A DNA stretch of 64,000 bases from Sphingomonas jatrophae (GTDB lineage Bacteria > Pseudomonadota > Alphaproteobacteria > Sphingomonadales > Sphingomonadaceae), in contig NZ_FOZG01000002.1 in assembly GCF_900113315.1 (NCBI RefSeq), positions 868,001-932,000 on the forward strand, read 5' to 3'. This document shows positions 7,649-15,306 of the stretch, piece after piece. A program made the position numbers and the translations under genes. The stretch's first letter is position 1. Each line of letters starts with the position of its first letter. The notes below the pieces were generated by a model. The model saw nothing but the letters and a program-made list of their open reading frames with translations, searched no databases and was not told the DNA's origin.

Positions 7649-8478
7649 CGCGGACCCACTTCGATCAGCAGGATTTCGGGCCGGGTGAACAGCCTGAGCG
7701 GCAGCCCCGACGTGCCGAGCCCCGGCCCGACGATCAGCACCCTGCCCCCCTCGCGCACCAGCCCGCAGGCCAGCCGCCGGTCGACGCTGGCGGTCAGGAT
7801 CGCGCCGTAGAAGGGCGCGGCGATCTGCCCGCAATGCGTGTGGCCTGCCACCATCAGCGGGAATCGCCGCACACCCTCCCGCTCGAAATGCTCGGGCGAG
7901 TGGGACAGGAGCAGCACCGGGCCGCCCAGCCGCGTCGCCGCCGCCGCCGTCTGCCGCACATGCTCCTTCGAGAAATGAGGATGATCGAAGCCGGCGACGG
8001 TCAGCGGGCCACAGCGCGTGGCCGAATAATCCAGCGGGCGTGCGCCGATCCGCGCCAGCGCTGCGCGCATGGCGCGGCTCTCGTCCCTGTCGCGCACCAT
8101 GTCGTGATTGCCGGCGACCGCGATCGTCGCCAGCCGCGGGCGCAATCGCGCGAACGGCGCCACCACCGCGCGCGCCTCGGCCTTGACGGTGCTCTGCCTG
8201 GGATAGCCCTCGATATAGTCCCCGCCGAGCAGCACGCAGTCGGGCCGCAGCGCATTGACCTGATCGACAATGGCGTCGAGCCGCGCGCGCGGCATGGCGG
8301 CGCTGCCGACATGCGTGTCCGACAGCATCACGAGGCGGAGCGGCGGCGTGCCTTCAGGCCAATCGACCATGCCGACACGATAGGCGTGAACGGCAGGCGT
8401 CTGCCGCGCGACGAGGAAGGCGATCCCGGTCAGCCCGATCCCGACAAGCAGCAGGGCGGCGATGATGCGGCGCAGCAT
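7639..8478 (-). CDS. Membrane-anchored metallophosphoesterase (YaeI-like)
   Basis: A 279-residue calcineurin-like phosphoesterase with one N-terminal hydrophobic segment (residues 4-24) as signal anchor. All metal-site motifs are visible: SDTHVG, GGDYIEG, AGNHD, then LLSHSPE and GHTHCGQ. This arrangement matches the YaeI/YkuE type of phosphodiesterase acting on the outer face of the inner membrane; the physiological substrate is uncertain. It is divergent from the DNA ligase gene and convergent with pirin. Confidence 0.88.
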   Translation of the reverse strand: MLRRIIAALLLVGIGLTGIAFLVARQTPAVHAYRVGMVDWPEGTPPLRLVMLSDTHVGSAAMPRARLDAIVDQVNALRPDCVLLGGDYIEGYPRQSTVKAEARAVVAPFARLRPRLATIAVAGNHDMVRDRDESRAMRAALARIGARPLDYSATRCGPLTVAGFDHPHFSKEHVRQTAAAATRLGGPVLLLSHSPEHFEREGVRRFPLMVAGHTHCGQIAAPFYGAILTASVDRRLACGLVREGGRVLIVGPGLGTSGLPLRLFTRPEILLIEVGPRQG

Positions 8479-8543
8479 GGCTGCCGTCCTAGCCGATCAT
8501 ATCGCCGCCGCAACCGGTGCGAGCCCACGCGCGTTGCCGAGGC

Positions 8544-10142
8544 GTGCGGGAATTCAGTCAGCTCCTCGATGCGCTCGTCTACACGCGGTCGCGCAATGCC
8601 AAGCTGAAGCTGATCGCCGATTACCTGCGCGCCACGCCCGATCCCGATCGTGGCTGGGCCATGGCGGCGCTGACGGGCACGCTCGACATCCGCGCGGTGA
8701 AGGCCGCGGCGATCCGCGCCATTGTCGAGGAACGCGTCGATCCCGTGCTGTTCGCGATGAGCCGCGACTTCGTCGGCGACCTGGCGGAGACCGCCGCCTT
8801 GATCTGGCCCAAGCGGATCGACCAGCCCGCCGAGCTGGACGACGGATCGCTGCGACTGGGCGCGGTTGTGGAGCGGCTGCAATCGCTCGGCCGGTCGGAG
8901 GCGCCGCAGGCGGTGGCGCAGATGCTCGACCATCTCGATTCGTCGGGCCGCTTCGCCCTGCTCAAGCTCGCCACGGGCGAACTGCGCGTCGGCGTCTCGG
9001 CGCGGCTCGCCAAGACCGCGCTGGCGCAGGCGTTCGGTCTCGATGTCGAGGCCGTGGAGGAGGTGTGGCACGGGCTGACCCCGCCCTTCCTGCCGCTGTT
9101 CGCCTGGGGCGAGGGGCATGGCGAACAGCCGACGGCAGAGGACACGCCCGTCTTCCGCCCCTTCATGCTGGCGCACGGGCTGGAGGATGCGCGCGTCGAC
9201 CTCGCCGACTATGCCGCCGAGTGGAAGTGGGACGGCATCCGCGTGCAGATCGTCGGCGCGGGTGGCCAGACCCGGCTCTACAGCCGCGCGGGAGACGACA
9301 TCAGCGGCTCCTTCCCGGAGATCGTCGCGGCCTATCGCACCAGCGGCGTCGTCGATGGCGAGCTGATGGTGCGCGGCGCCGATCAGGGCGCGGACGAGCA
9401 TGGCGGATCGGCCGCCAGCTTCAACGCGCTGCAGCAGCGGCTGGGCCGCAAGACGGTGTCGGCCAAGATGGCGGCGGATTATCCGCCGTTCGTCCGCCTC
9501 TACGACATCCTTTTCGACGGCGCGGAGGATGTGCGCGCACTGCCCTGGGCACAGCGGCGGCCGCGTCTGGAGCGGTTCGCCGCCGCGCTCGATCCCGAGC
9601 GGTTCGACCTGTCGCAGACGATCGACGCCGCCGACTTCGACGCGCTGGAGGCGATCCGCGCAGGCGCGCGCGATGCCGCGATCGAGGGCGTGATGCTGAA
9701 GCGCCGCGACAGCCCCTATATCGCCGGCCGCCGCGCGGGCCTGTGGTACAAGTGGAAGCGCGATCCGCTCACCGCCGACTGCGTCGTCATGTATGCGCAG
9801 CGCGGCCACGGCAAACGATCGAGCTATTATTCGGATTACACCTTCGGCTGCTGGACCGAGGATGGCGAGTTGCTGCCCGTCGGCAAGGCCTACTCGGGCA
9901 TCACCGACGAGGAAGTGCGCGAGATGGACCGCTTCGTCCGCGCGCACACCACCGCGCGGTTCGGCCCCGTGCGTGAGGTGGAGAAGAGCCTCGTGCTCGA
10001 GATTGCGTTCGATTCGATCCACGAATCGCGCCGCCACAAATCGGGCGTGGCCATGCGCTTCCCACGGATCGCGCGCATCCGCCGCGACAAGCCCGCACAC
10101 GAGGCGGACCGGATCGAGACGCTGCGCCGCATGATCGCCTGA
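8544..10142 (+). CDS. ATP-dependent DNA ligase (cisplatin damage response / LigC-type)
   Basis: A 532-residue ligase with an N-terminal helical DNA-binding domain, an adenylation domain with motif I EWKWDGIR (the lysine at residue 228 carries AMP), VVDGELM (motif III), EGVMLKRRDSPY (motif IV) and LWYKWKR (motif V), and a C-terminal OB fold. This is the ligase family that in many proteobacteria is linked with a damage-response exonuclease and a DEXH helicase; neither neighbour is here. Start chosen as GTG 8544, matching the usual REF-x-x-LLDALVYT opening; ribosome-site support is weak. Ends 11 bases from the convergent LuxR-type gene. Confidence 0.9.
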   Translation: MREFSQLLDALVYTRSRNAKLKLIADYLRATPDPDRGWAMAALTGTLDIRAVKAAAIRAIVEERVDPVLFAMSRDFVGDLAETAALIWPKRIDQPAELDDGSLRLGAVVERLQSLGRSEAPQAVAQMLDHLDSSGRFALLKLATGELRVGVSARLAKTALAQAFGLDVEAVEEVWHGLTPPFLPLFAWGEGHGEQPTAEDTPVFRPFMLAHGLEDARVDLADYAAEWKWDGIRVQIVGAGGQTRLYSRAGDDISGSFPEIVAAYRTSGVVDGELMVRGADQGADEHGGSAASFNALQQRLGRKTVSAKMAADYPPFVRLYDILFDGAEDVRALPWAQRRPRLERFAAALDPERFDLSQTIDAADFDALEAIRAGARDAAIEGVMLKRRDSPYIAGRRAGLWYKWKRDPLTADCVVMYAQRGHGKRSSYYSDYTFGCWTEDGELLPVGKAYSGITDEEVREMDRFVRAHTTARFGPVREVEKSLVLEIAFDSIHESRRHKSGVAMRFPRIARIRRDKPAHEADRIETLRRMIA

Positions 10143-10152
10143 GCGGGCGAGG

Positions 10153-11259
10153 TCAGGCCGCCCCGATCAGCGCCGCGGCGCGGGCCGCCAATTCCGCCTC
10201 GCGCGTCACGCCCGCCTTGCCGAACAGCGTCTTGAGCTGCGAGCGTACGGTCTCCAGGGAGACGCCGCGCGCCGCCGCAATCTCCGCCCGCGAGCGGCCG
10301 TCGGCCAGCGCCAGCGCAACCTCCGCCTCCGCCGGTGACAAGTCCCACGCCGCGCGCAGCCGCGCCGCCGCGCCGTCGCGCCGCAGCGCCCCGCCCCGCA
10401 CCACGACCAGCACCGACGGCGTCGCGCCATAGCTCCACACACCGCGCGGCAAGGCGGAGACATCGGCGACGAGCAGCCCGGCCATGCTCTCCAGCGCCAC
10501 GGTGGCGAGCGGCGGAGGCAGGCCGGGCTCCGGCCGCAGCCGCTGCGCGATCGCGCGGGCGAAGGCCATGGCACCCCCCGCCGGCGCCACCAGCCGGCCG
10601 TCGATCACCAGCAGGCGGCCGTCGCGCAGCAACGCCTCGGCCGCGCTGGTCCGCGCCATCAGCCGGCCCATGCCGTCGAGCAGGAAAGCGGCGGCGGCGA
10701 CCGACTCGAAGGCACCGGCCATCAGCTGCGCACCCTGGCGCTCCATGCCGATGCTGATCGTTGCGGCATCGCGGACGAATGGTGCTACCGCGGCGAACAG
10801 CGCGCGATCCGCCTCGCAGGTCCGCCCGTCGCGGCCGCCTCGCAGCACCGCCAGCCCGACGAGCAGGTCGGGATCGTCAAGCAGCACGACCTGGCAGCCC
10901 GATTCCACCCGCGACTCGAGCCAGACGTCGCGCAGCGCCTCACCCTCGGTCAGCAGCGGCTGGACGAGATCGTAATGCCGTTCGTGGACAATCTGCATCG
11001 GACGGCCGGTCGTCGCGATTCGCATGTTGGCCCGGGGATCGTAGCCGCCGGCTTCGCGGAACCGGTCGAGATTAATCGCCTCGACATCGGTGAACCACCA
11101 GCCGAACGGAGCCTGCGTGCGTCGATCGAGGAACAGCAGCTCGCCATGCGCGCTGGCAGTCGCGGCACTCAGCGCGGAAAGCGCGGGCAGCCAGCCATCC
11201 GCATTAACCGCAGCCTGGGCAAAGAGATGTGCAAGTCGCGCAATCTCATCGGTCGCCAC
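10153..11259 (-). CDS. LuxR-type (GerE HTH) transcriptional regulator
   Basis: About 368 residues. The last 65 residues are a LuxR/GerE helix-turn-helix (LSPAEAEVALALADGRSRAEIAAARGVSLETVRSQLKTLF), with the recognition helix VSLETVRSQLK. The upstream 300 residues show no autoinducer-binding, PAS or receiver signature I can name, and resemble other sphingomonad orphan LuxR regulators. Start set at GTG 11259, which has a purine-rich tract upstream; the open frame continues further but over unlikely residues. The target is not apparent from the neighbourhood. Confidence 0.8.
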   Translation of the reverse strand: MATDEIARLAHLFAQAAVNADGWLPALSALSAATASAHGELLFLDRRTQAPFGWWFTDVEAINLDRFREAGGYDPRANMRIATTGRPMQIVHERHYDLVQPLLTEGEALRDVWLESRVESGCQVVLLDDPDLLVGLAVLRGGRDGRTCEADRALFAAVAPFVRDAATISIGMERQGAQLMAGAFESVAAAAFLLDGMGRLMARTSAAEALLRDGRLLVIDGRLVAPAGGAMAFARAIAQRLRPEPGLPPPLATVALESMAGLLVADVSALPRGVWSYGATPSVLVVVRGGALRRDGAAARLRAAWDLSPAEAEVALALADGRSRAEIAAARGVSLETVRSQLKTLFGKAGVTREAELAARAAALIGAA

Positions 11260-11470
11260 GCCGCGCTGCCCCCTGATTTCCCCGCTTTTTATGTGCGCGT
11301 CTCGGAGGTGTGATGTCCAGCATCCCCCGATCGGGTGATGCAGATTATTCCGATCCGGCCCATCAAATGGGTGCGACCCGACTGGCGGCGTCGGCTTCAC
11401 CGCCGGCGCCGCTTTTTTTGTTCCGGCAGCGGCAGCACCTGGTGAGCCGTCGCGGTGCAGCGCCGGCCAA

Positions 11471-11506
11471 AAGAAAGGCCCGGCCGCCGCAGGGGCGACC
11501 GGGCCT
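11471..11506 (-). terminator. Intrinsic terminator of the cold-shock gene
   Basis: Stem AGGCCCGG / CCGGGCCT (11476-11483 with 11499-11506) downstream of the cold-shock stop. On the minus strand it is followed by the T-rich tract TTTCTTTT, as in a rho-independent terminator. The rest of the roughly 275-base gap up to the LuxR-type start shows no further gene. Confidence 0.8.
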
Positions 11507-11536
11507 GTTCTGTCGACGTCGCCCGGAGGCGAGGTC

Positions 11537-12361
11537 TTACTGCAGCGGGCTCAGGTTCACCGCGGCATACTTGCCACGACGATCCACCTCGAGCTCGAAC
11601 TCCAGCCGGTCGCCCTCGTTGAGCGAGGTCATGCCAGCACGCTCGACCGCGGAGATGTGGACAAACGCATCCGGCTGCCCGTCATCGCGCTGGATGAAGC
11701 CGAAGCCCTTCATCGCGTTGAAGAACTTGACGGTGCCGCTTGCCTTCTCACCGGTCAGCTGACGCTGCGGGCCGCCACGGGCGCCGCCCGGGCCACCCAT
11801 GCCACCGGCATCGCGCGGAGGCGCGCGATCGGTGACGGGCATCGGCTCGCCTTCGATCTTGAGGTCGGTCGCCGAGATGCGGCCGCCGCGATCCACCAGC
11901 GTGAACTCGAGCGGCTGACCTTCGGCCAGACCGGACAGGCCCGCCTGCTCGACCGCAGAGATGTGGACGAACACGTCCTCGCCGCCGTCATCGCGCACGA
12001 CGAAGCCGAAGCCCTTCTGCGCGTTGAAGAACTTAACGACGCCCTTGCCTTCGCCGATGACCTGCGCGGGCATGCCGCGGCCGCCACCGCCGCCGCCACC
12101 GCGGAAACCACCGCCGCCGCCGCCGCCGTAACCGCCGCCGCCGCCACCGAAGCCGCCGCGATCGCCACCGCCGAAGCCGCCGCGGTCACCGTAACCGCCG
12201 CCGCCGCCGCCATAGCCGCCACCGCCGCCGTAACCGCCGCCGCCACCGAAGCCGCCGCGATCACCGAAGCCGCCGCCGCCGCCGTAGAAGTCGTCGCCGC
12301 CGAAGCCCTCGCGCTTGTCCTTGCCGCCGCGCTGCCCGCGCCGTCCTCGATCGAAACTCAT
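11537..12361 (-). CDS. Glycine-rich protein with two cold-shock domains
   Basis: A 274-residue protein starting MSFDRGRRG. Residues about 22-96 are an almost pure Gly tract broken by Phe, Tyr, Arg and Asp (GGFGDRGGFGG-type units). Cold-shock domain 1 covers about 103-170 (RNP1 KGFGFVV at 116, RNP2 VFVHIS at 130) and domain 2 about 207-273 (KGFGFIQ at 218, AFVHIS at 232), joined by a Gly/Pro linker. It should bind single-stranded RNA or DNA; the Gly/Arg/Tyr tract is of the kind that favours self-association. The leader (12362-12480) is AT-richer than its surroundings. An Ala-rich open frame on the opposite strand is a by-product of the GC-rich Gly codons. Confidence 0.92.
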   Translation of the reverse strand: MSFDRGRRGQRGGKDKREGFGGDDFYGGGGGFGDRGGFGGGGGYGGGGGYGGGGGGYGDRGGFGGGDRGGFGGGGGGYGGGGGGGFRGGGGGGGRGMPAQVIGEGKGVVKFFNAQKGFGFVVRDDGGEDVFVHISAVEQAGLSGLAEGQPLEFTLVDRGGRISATDLKIEGEPMPVTDRAPPRDAGGMGGPGGARGGPQRQLTGEKASGTVKFFNAMKGFGFIQRDDGQPDAFVHISAVERAGMTSLNEGDRLEFELEVDRRGKYAAVNLSPLQ

Positions 12362-12605
12362 GCCTGAAACGTCTTTCCCACGTGTCGCCCCTGCTTGAAA
12401 GATCGCGGGCGCCGAGACGCTCATGACCTCCAGCGCGAATGTATCTGCCGCGCCAAAGAATCGCCATAAAGTAAATTTGTGAACGGAGCGAGCGCTTTCC
12501 GTGCAATCGAACCCGCTGCAACGGCGCTCCGTCCTGCTCTTGGCACCAGAGCGGACCGAACCAGCCATATTGTTCGCCGCGGCGCGCGCGCCTATGCGGG
12601 CCCGC

Positions 12606-13223
12606 ATGGCTGTTCATTTCCACGAGGAGGATCTGCCGCAGGGCGTCCTCGCCCCCGGCCCGATCGCCGTCGATACCGAGACCATGGGGCTCATTACGCC
12701 GCGCGACCGGCTGTGCGTCGTCCAGATCTCTGATGGCGAGGGGGACGAGCATCTCGTCCGCTTCAGGCCCGGCAGCGACTATGCCGCGCCGGAGCTGCGG
12801 CGCGTGCTGGGCGATCCTGCGCGGCTGAAGCTTTATCATTTCGCCCGCTTCGATCTTGCCGCGATCCAATATTATCTGGGGACGGTCGCCGCGCCGGTCT
12901 ATTGCACCAAGACCGCCTCGCGGCTGGTGCGCACCTATACGGATCGCCACGGCCTGAAGGAGATCGTGCGCGAGCTGCTCGGTCAGGATATCTCCAAGCA
13001 GCAGCAATCGTCCGACTGGGGTGCGCCCGAGCTGAGCGACGCGCAGAAGGATTATGCCGCCTCCGACGTGCGCTTCCTCCACCAGCTCCGCGTGAAGCTG
13101 GACGAGCGGCTGGTGCGCGAGGGACGGATGGCGCTGGCCAAGGCCTGTTTCGATTTCCTGCCGTCGCGCGCCGCGCTGGACATTGCCGGCTGGCCCGAGG
13201 TCGACATCTTCGCCCATGTCTGA
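12606..13223 (+). CDS. rnd: Ribonuclease D-like 3'-5' exonuclease
   Basis: A 205-residue DEDDy exonuclease. Exo I is AVDTETMGL (D, E), Exo II includes LYHFARFDLAAI (D), and Exo III is YAASDVRFLHQL (Y and D). It has only the catalytic domain; the HRDC domains of E. coli RNase D are absent, which is usual for this short alphaproteobacterial form. Start is the ATG at 12606 (MAVHFHEEDLP). It overlaps the start of lptC by eight bases, the normal rnd-lptC-lptA-lptB order. Confidence 0.9.
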   Translation: MAVHFHEEDLPQGVLAPGPIAVDTETMGLITPRDRLCVVQISDGEGDEHLVRFRPGSDYAAPELRRVLGDPARLKLYHFARFDLAAIQYYLGTVAAPVYCTKTASRLVRTYTDRHGLKEIVRELLGQDISKQQQSSDWGAPELSDAQKDYAASDVRFLHQLRVKLDERLVREGRMALAKACFDFLPSRAALDIAGWPEVDIFAHV

Positions 13224-13863
13224 CGCCGCGGTCCGCCAGCGCCGCGCACGGCAGGCGTGGGCGGCCGCGGGCAGCAGCCACGATCGGCTGATCGGGGCGC
13301 TGCGGATCATCCTGCCGGTGGCGGTCGCCGCTCTGGCAGTGCTGCTCGCACTGGCGCCGCTGCTGGGCGGGCGCGACATCAGCTTCGTCCTGTCCAAGGA
13401 CCGCGTGGCCGTCGCGCATGAGCGGATGCGCGCGGAAGGCGCCGTCTACCGCGGGCAGGATGCCAAGGGCCAGGGCTTCGCCCTCCAGGCCGGCTCGGCG
13501 GTGCAGCTCACCTCGCGCGATCCGGTGGTCCGCCTCAACGATCTGTCGGGCCGGCTCGACATGGCGGACGGCCCCGCCACCGTCACCGCGCCGCGCGGCC
13601 GCTACGACATGAGCCAGGAGACGGTGGCGATCGACGGCCCCGTCCGCTTCCGCCGGGCAGACGACTATCAGCTCGACACGCGCGACGTGGCGGTGGATCT
13701 GCCGACGCGCATGGTGCGCAGCGGCGGCGCGGTGGACGGGCGCATGCCGCTCGGCACGTTCCGCGCCAACCAGCTGTCCGCCGATCTGCGCGGCCGCACG
13801 GTGGTGCTGACCGGTCGCGCGCGCTTGCACATCGTGCAGGGCGCCGCCAGAGGGACGCGATGA
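13216..13863 (+). CDS. lptC: LPS-export periplasmic bridge protein LptC
   Basis: A 215-residue single-pass inner membrane protein. An uncleaved anchor lies at residues about 25-48, followed by a periplasmic beta-jellyroll (FRRADDYQLDTRDVAVDLPT and similar strands). LptC passes the lipid from the LptB2FG transporter to LptA. Identified mainly from topology, the C-terminal LptC/OstA-type repeats and its place between rnd and lptA. The start overlaps rnd and the stop overlaps lptA by four bases. Confidence 0.88.
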   Translation: MSDAAVRQRRARQAWAAAGSSHDRLIGALRIILPVAVAALAVLLALAPLLGGRDISFVLSKDRVAVAHERMRAEGAVYRGQDAKGQGFALQAGSAVQLTSRDPVVRLNDLSGRLDMADGPATVTAPRGRYDMSQETVAIDGPVRFRRADDYQLDTRDVAVDLPTRMVRSGGAVDGRMPLGTFRANQLSADLRGRTVVLTGRARLHIVQGAARGTR

Positions 13864-14408
13864 TCCGCCGCCTCGCCCTCGCAGCCCTGATGCCCGCTCT
13901 GCTGCCGCTCGCCGCGCCTGCCGGGGCGCAGGCGGTGTCCGCGCTCAAGAATCACAACAGCGACGGCCCCGTCGATGTCGAGGCGGACCGGATAGAGGTG
14001 CAGGACCGGTCGGATCGCGCGCTCTTCTCGGGCAATGTCCGGGTGAAGCAGGGCAATCTCAACCTCGCCGCGCAGCGCCTCACCGTGGCTTATGCCAATG
14101 CCAGTGGCGGCAACCCGCAGATCCAGCGGCTGGACGCATCGGGCGGGGTCGTCGTCCAGTCGCCGAGCGAGACGGCGACGGGCAACATCGCCATCTACGA
14201 TCTCAATCGCCGGTTGATCACCATGCTCGGCAATGTCGTGCTGACGCGCGGCGCCAACCAGGTGAAGGGTGGCCGCCTCGTCATGGATCTGAACAGCGGG
14301 CGCGCCACCGTCGATGGCAGCGCGGTGGCGGGCGGCGGCACCGGCGTGTCGTCGGGCCGCGGCGGGCGCGTCACCGGCCGCTTCACCGTGGCGCCGCGCA
14401 GCAACTGA
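13860..14408 (+). CDS. lptA: LPS-export periplasmic protein LptA (OstA-like)
   Basis: A 182-residue secreted protein with signal peptide (MIRRLALAALMPALLPL..., cleaved near GAQA, residues 23-25). The mature part is the OstA-like N domain (PVDVEADRIEVQDRSDRALFSGNV, KQGNLNLAAQRLTVAY, VVLTRGANQVKGGRLVMDLNSG), which polymerises as a beta-jellyroll bridge across the periplasm. The basic tail is common in this group. In sphingomonads the cargo may not be classical LPS, because several species make glycosphingolipids instead. Confidence 0.9.
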   Translation: MIRRLALAALMPALLPLAAPAGAQAVSALKNHNSDGPVDVEADRIEVQDRSDRALFSGNVRVKQGNLNLAAQRLTVAYANASGGNPQIQRLDASGGVVVQSPSETATGNIAIYDLNRRLITMLGNVVLTRGANQVKGGRLVMDLNSGRATVDGSAVAGGGTGVSSGRGGRVTGRFTVAPRSN

Positions 14409-14493
14409 GCCCAGGCGAAGGCCCTGCAAGGCGCATGCCGGTTGCCGGCGCCCTTGCCCTTCGCTACCTTTCCGCCCGCATTCGGGAACGAGC

Positions 14494-15273
14494 ATGAACG
14501 ACGCCGCCATCCTCGATCTGGCCGATCCGTCCGGCGGCGGCGGCGCCATCGGCCGCGGCCTGTCGATCGTCTCCATCGCCAAGGCCTATGACCGGCGGCA
14601 GGTGCTGTCCGATGTCAGCCTCGATGTCGCGCGCGGCGAGGTGGTCGGCCTGCTCGGCCCCAATGGAGCGGGCAAGACGACCTGCTTCTATTCGGTCATG
14701 GGCCTGGTGAAGCCCGATGCCGGCCGCATCCTGCTCGACGGCGAGGATATTACCGGCCTGCCCATGTATCGCCGCGCGATCCTCGGCCTCGGCTATCTCC
14801 CGCAGGAAACCTCCATCTTCCGCGGCCTCACGGTCGGGCAGAACATCATGGCGGTGCTGGAACTGTCCGAGCCGACCGCCGCCGGCCGCGCCGCGCGGCT
14901 GCAGACCCTGCTCGACGAGTTTCACCTGACGCACCTGCGCGATGCCCCCGCCATGGCGCTGTCGGGCGGCGAGCGGCGGCGGGCCGAGATCGCCCGCGCG
15001 CTGGCCGCCGATCCGTCGATCATCCTGCTGGACGAGCCGTTCGCCGGCATCGATCCCATCTCCATCGCCGACATCCGCGATCTGGTGCGCGATCTGAAGC
15101 GGCGCGACATCGGCGTGCTCATCACCGATCACAACGTCCGCGAGACGCTGGAGATCGTCGACCGTGCGGCGATCATCTATGACGGCCGCGTGCTGTTCCA
15201 GGGCGCGCCCGAGGCGCTGGTGCGCGACGAGGATGTGCGGCGGCTGTATCTCGGCGAGGGTTTCTCGCTCTAG
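14494..15273 (+). CDS. lptB: LPS-export ABC transporter ATPase LptB
   Basis: A 259-residue ABC ATPase. Walker A GPNGAGKT, Q-loop LGYLPQET, signature LSGGE, Walker B ILLDEPFAGIDP and switch His (LITDHNV) are all present, and the spacing around ETSIFRGLTVGQNI is characteristic of LptB. It drives lipid extraction by LptFG, which are not in this window. The N-terminus carries about 25 extra residues compared with E. coli LptB. Start is the ATG at 14494. It lies 85 bases after lptA and 33 bases before rpoN. Confidence 0.93.
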   Translation: MNDAAILDLADPSGGGGAIGRGLSIVSIAKAYDRRQVLSDVSLDVARGEVVGLLGPNGAGKTTCFYSVMGLVKPDAGRILLDGEDITGLPMYRRAILGLGYLPQETSIFRGLTVGQNIMAVLELSEPTAAGRAARLQTLLDEFHLTHLRDAPAMALSGGERRRAEIARALAADPSIILLDEPFAGIDPISIADIRDLVRDLKRRDIGVLITDHNVRETLEIVDRAAIIYDGRVLFQGAPEALVRDEDVRRLYLGEGFSL

Positions 15274-15306
15274 CGTTATGCCTCAGCGCCCCTCCCCGTT
15301 GCGCGC

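Noticed and set aside
12064-12300. CCGCCGCC-type tandem repeat, possible microsatellite or CRISPR-like array
   Set aside because: It is the coding sequence for the glycine tract; there are no spaced unique sequences, so no CRISPR.
11657-12367. Ala/Thr-rich frame on the plus strand opposite the cold-shock gene
   Set aside because: Produced by the Gly codons of the true gene read backwards; low complexity.
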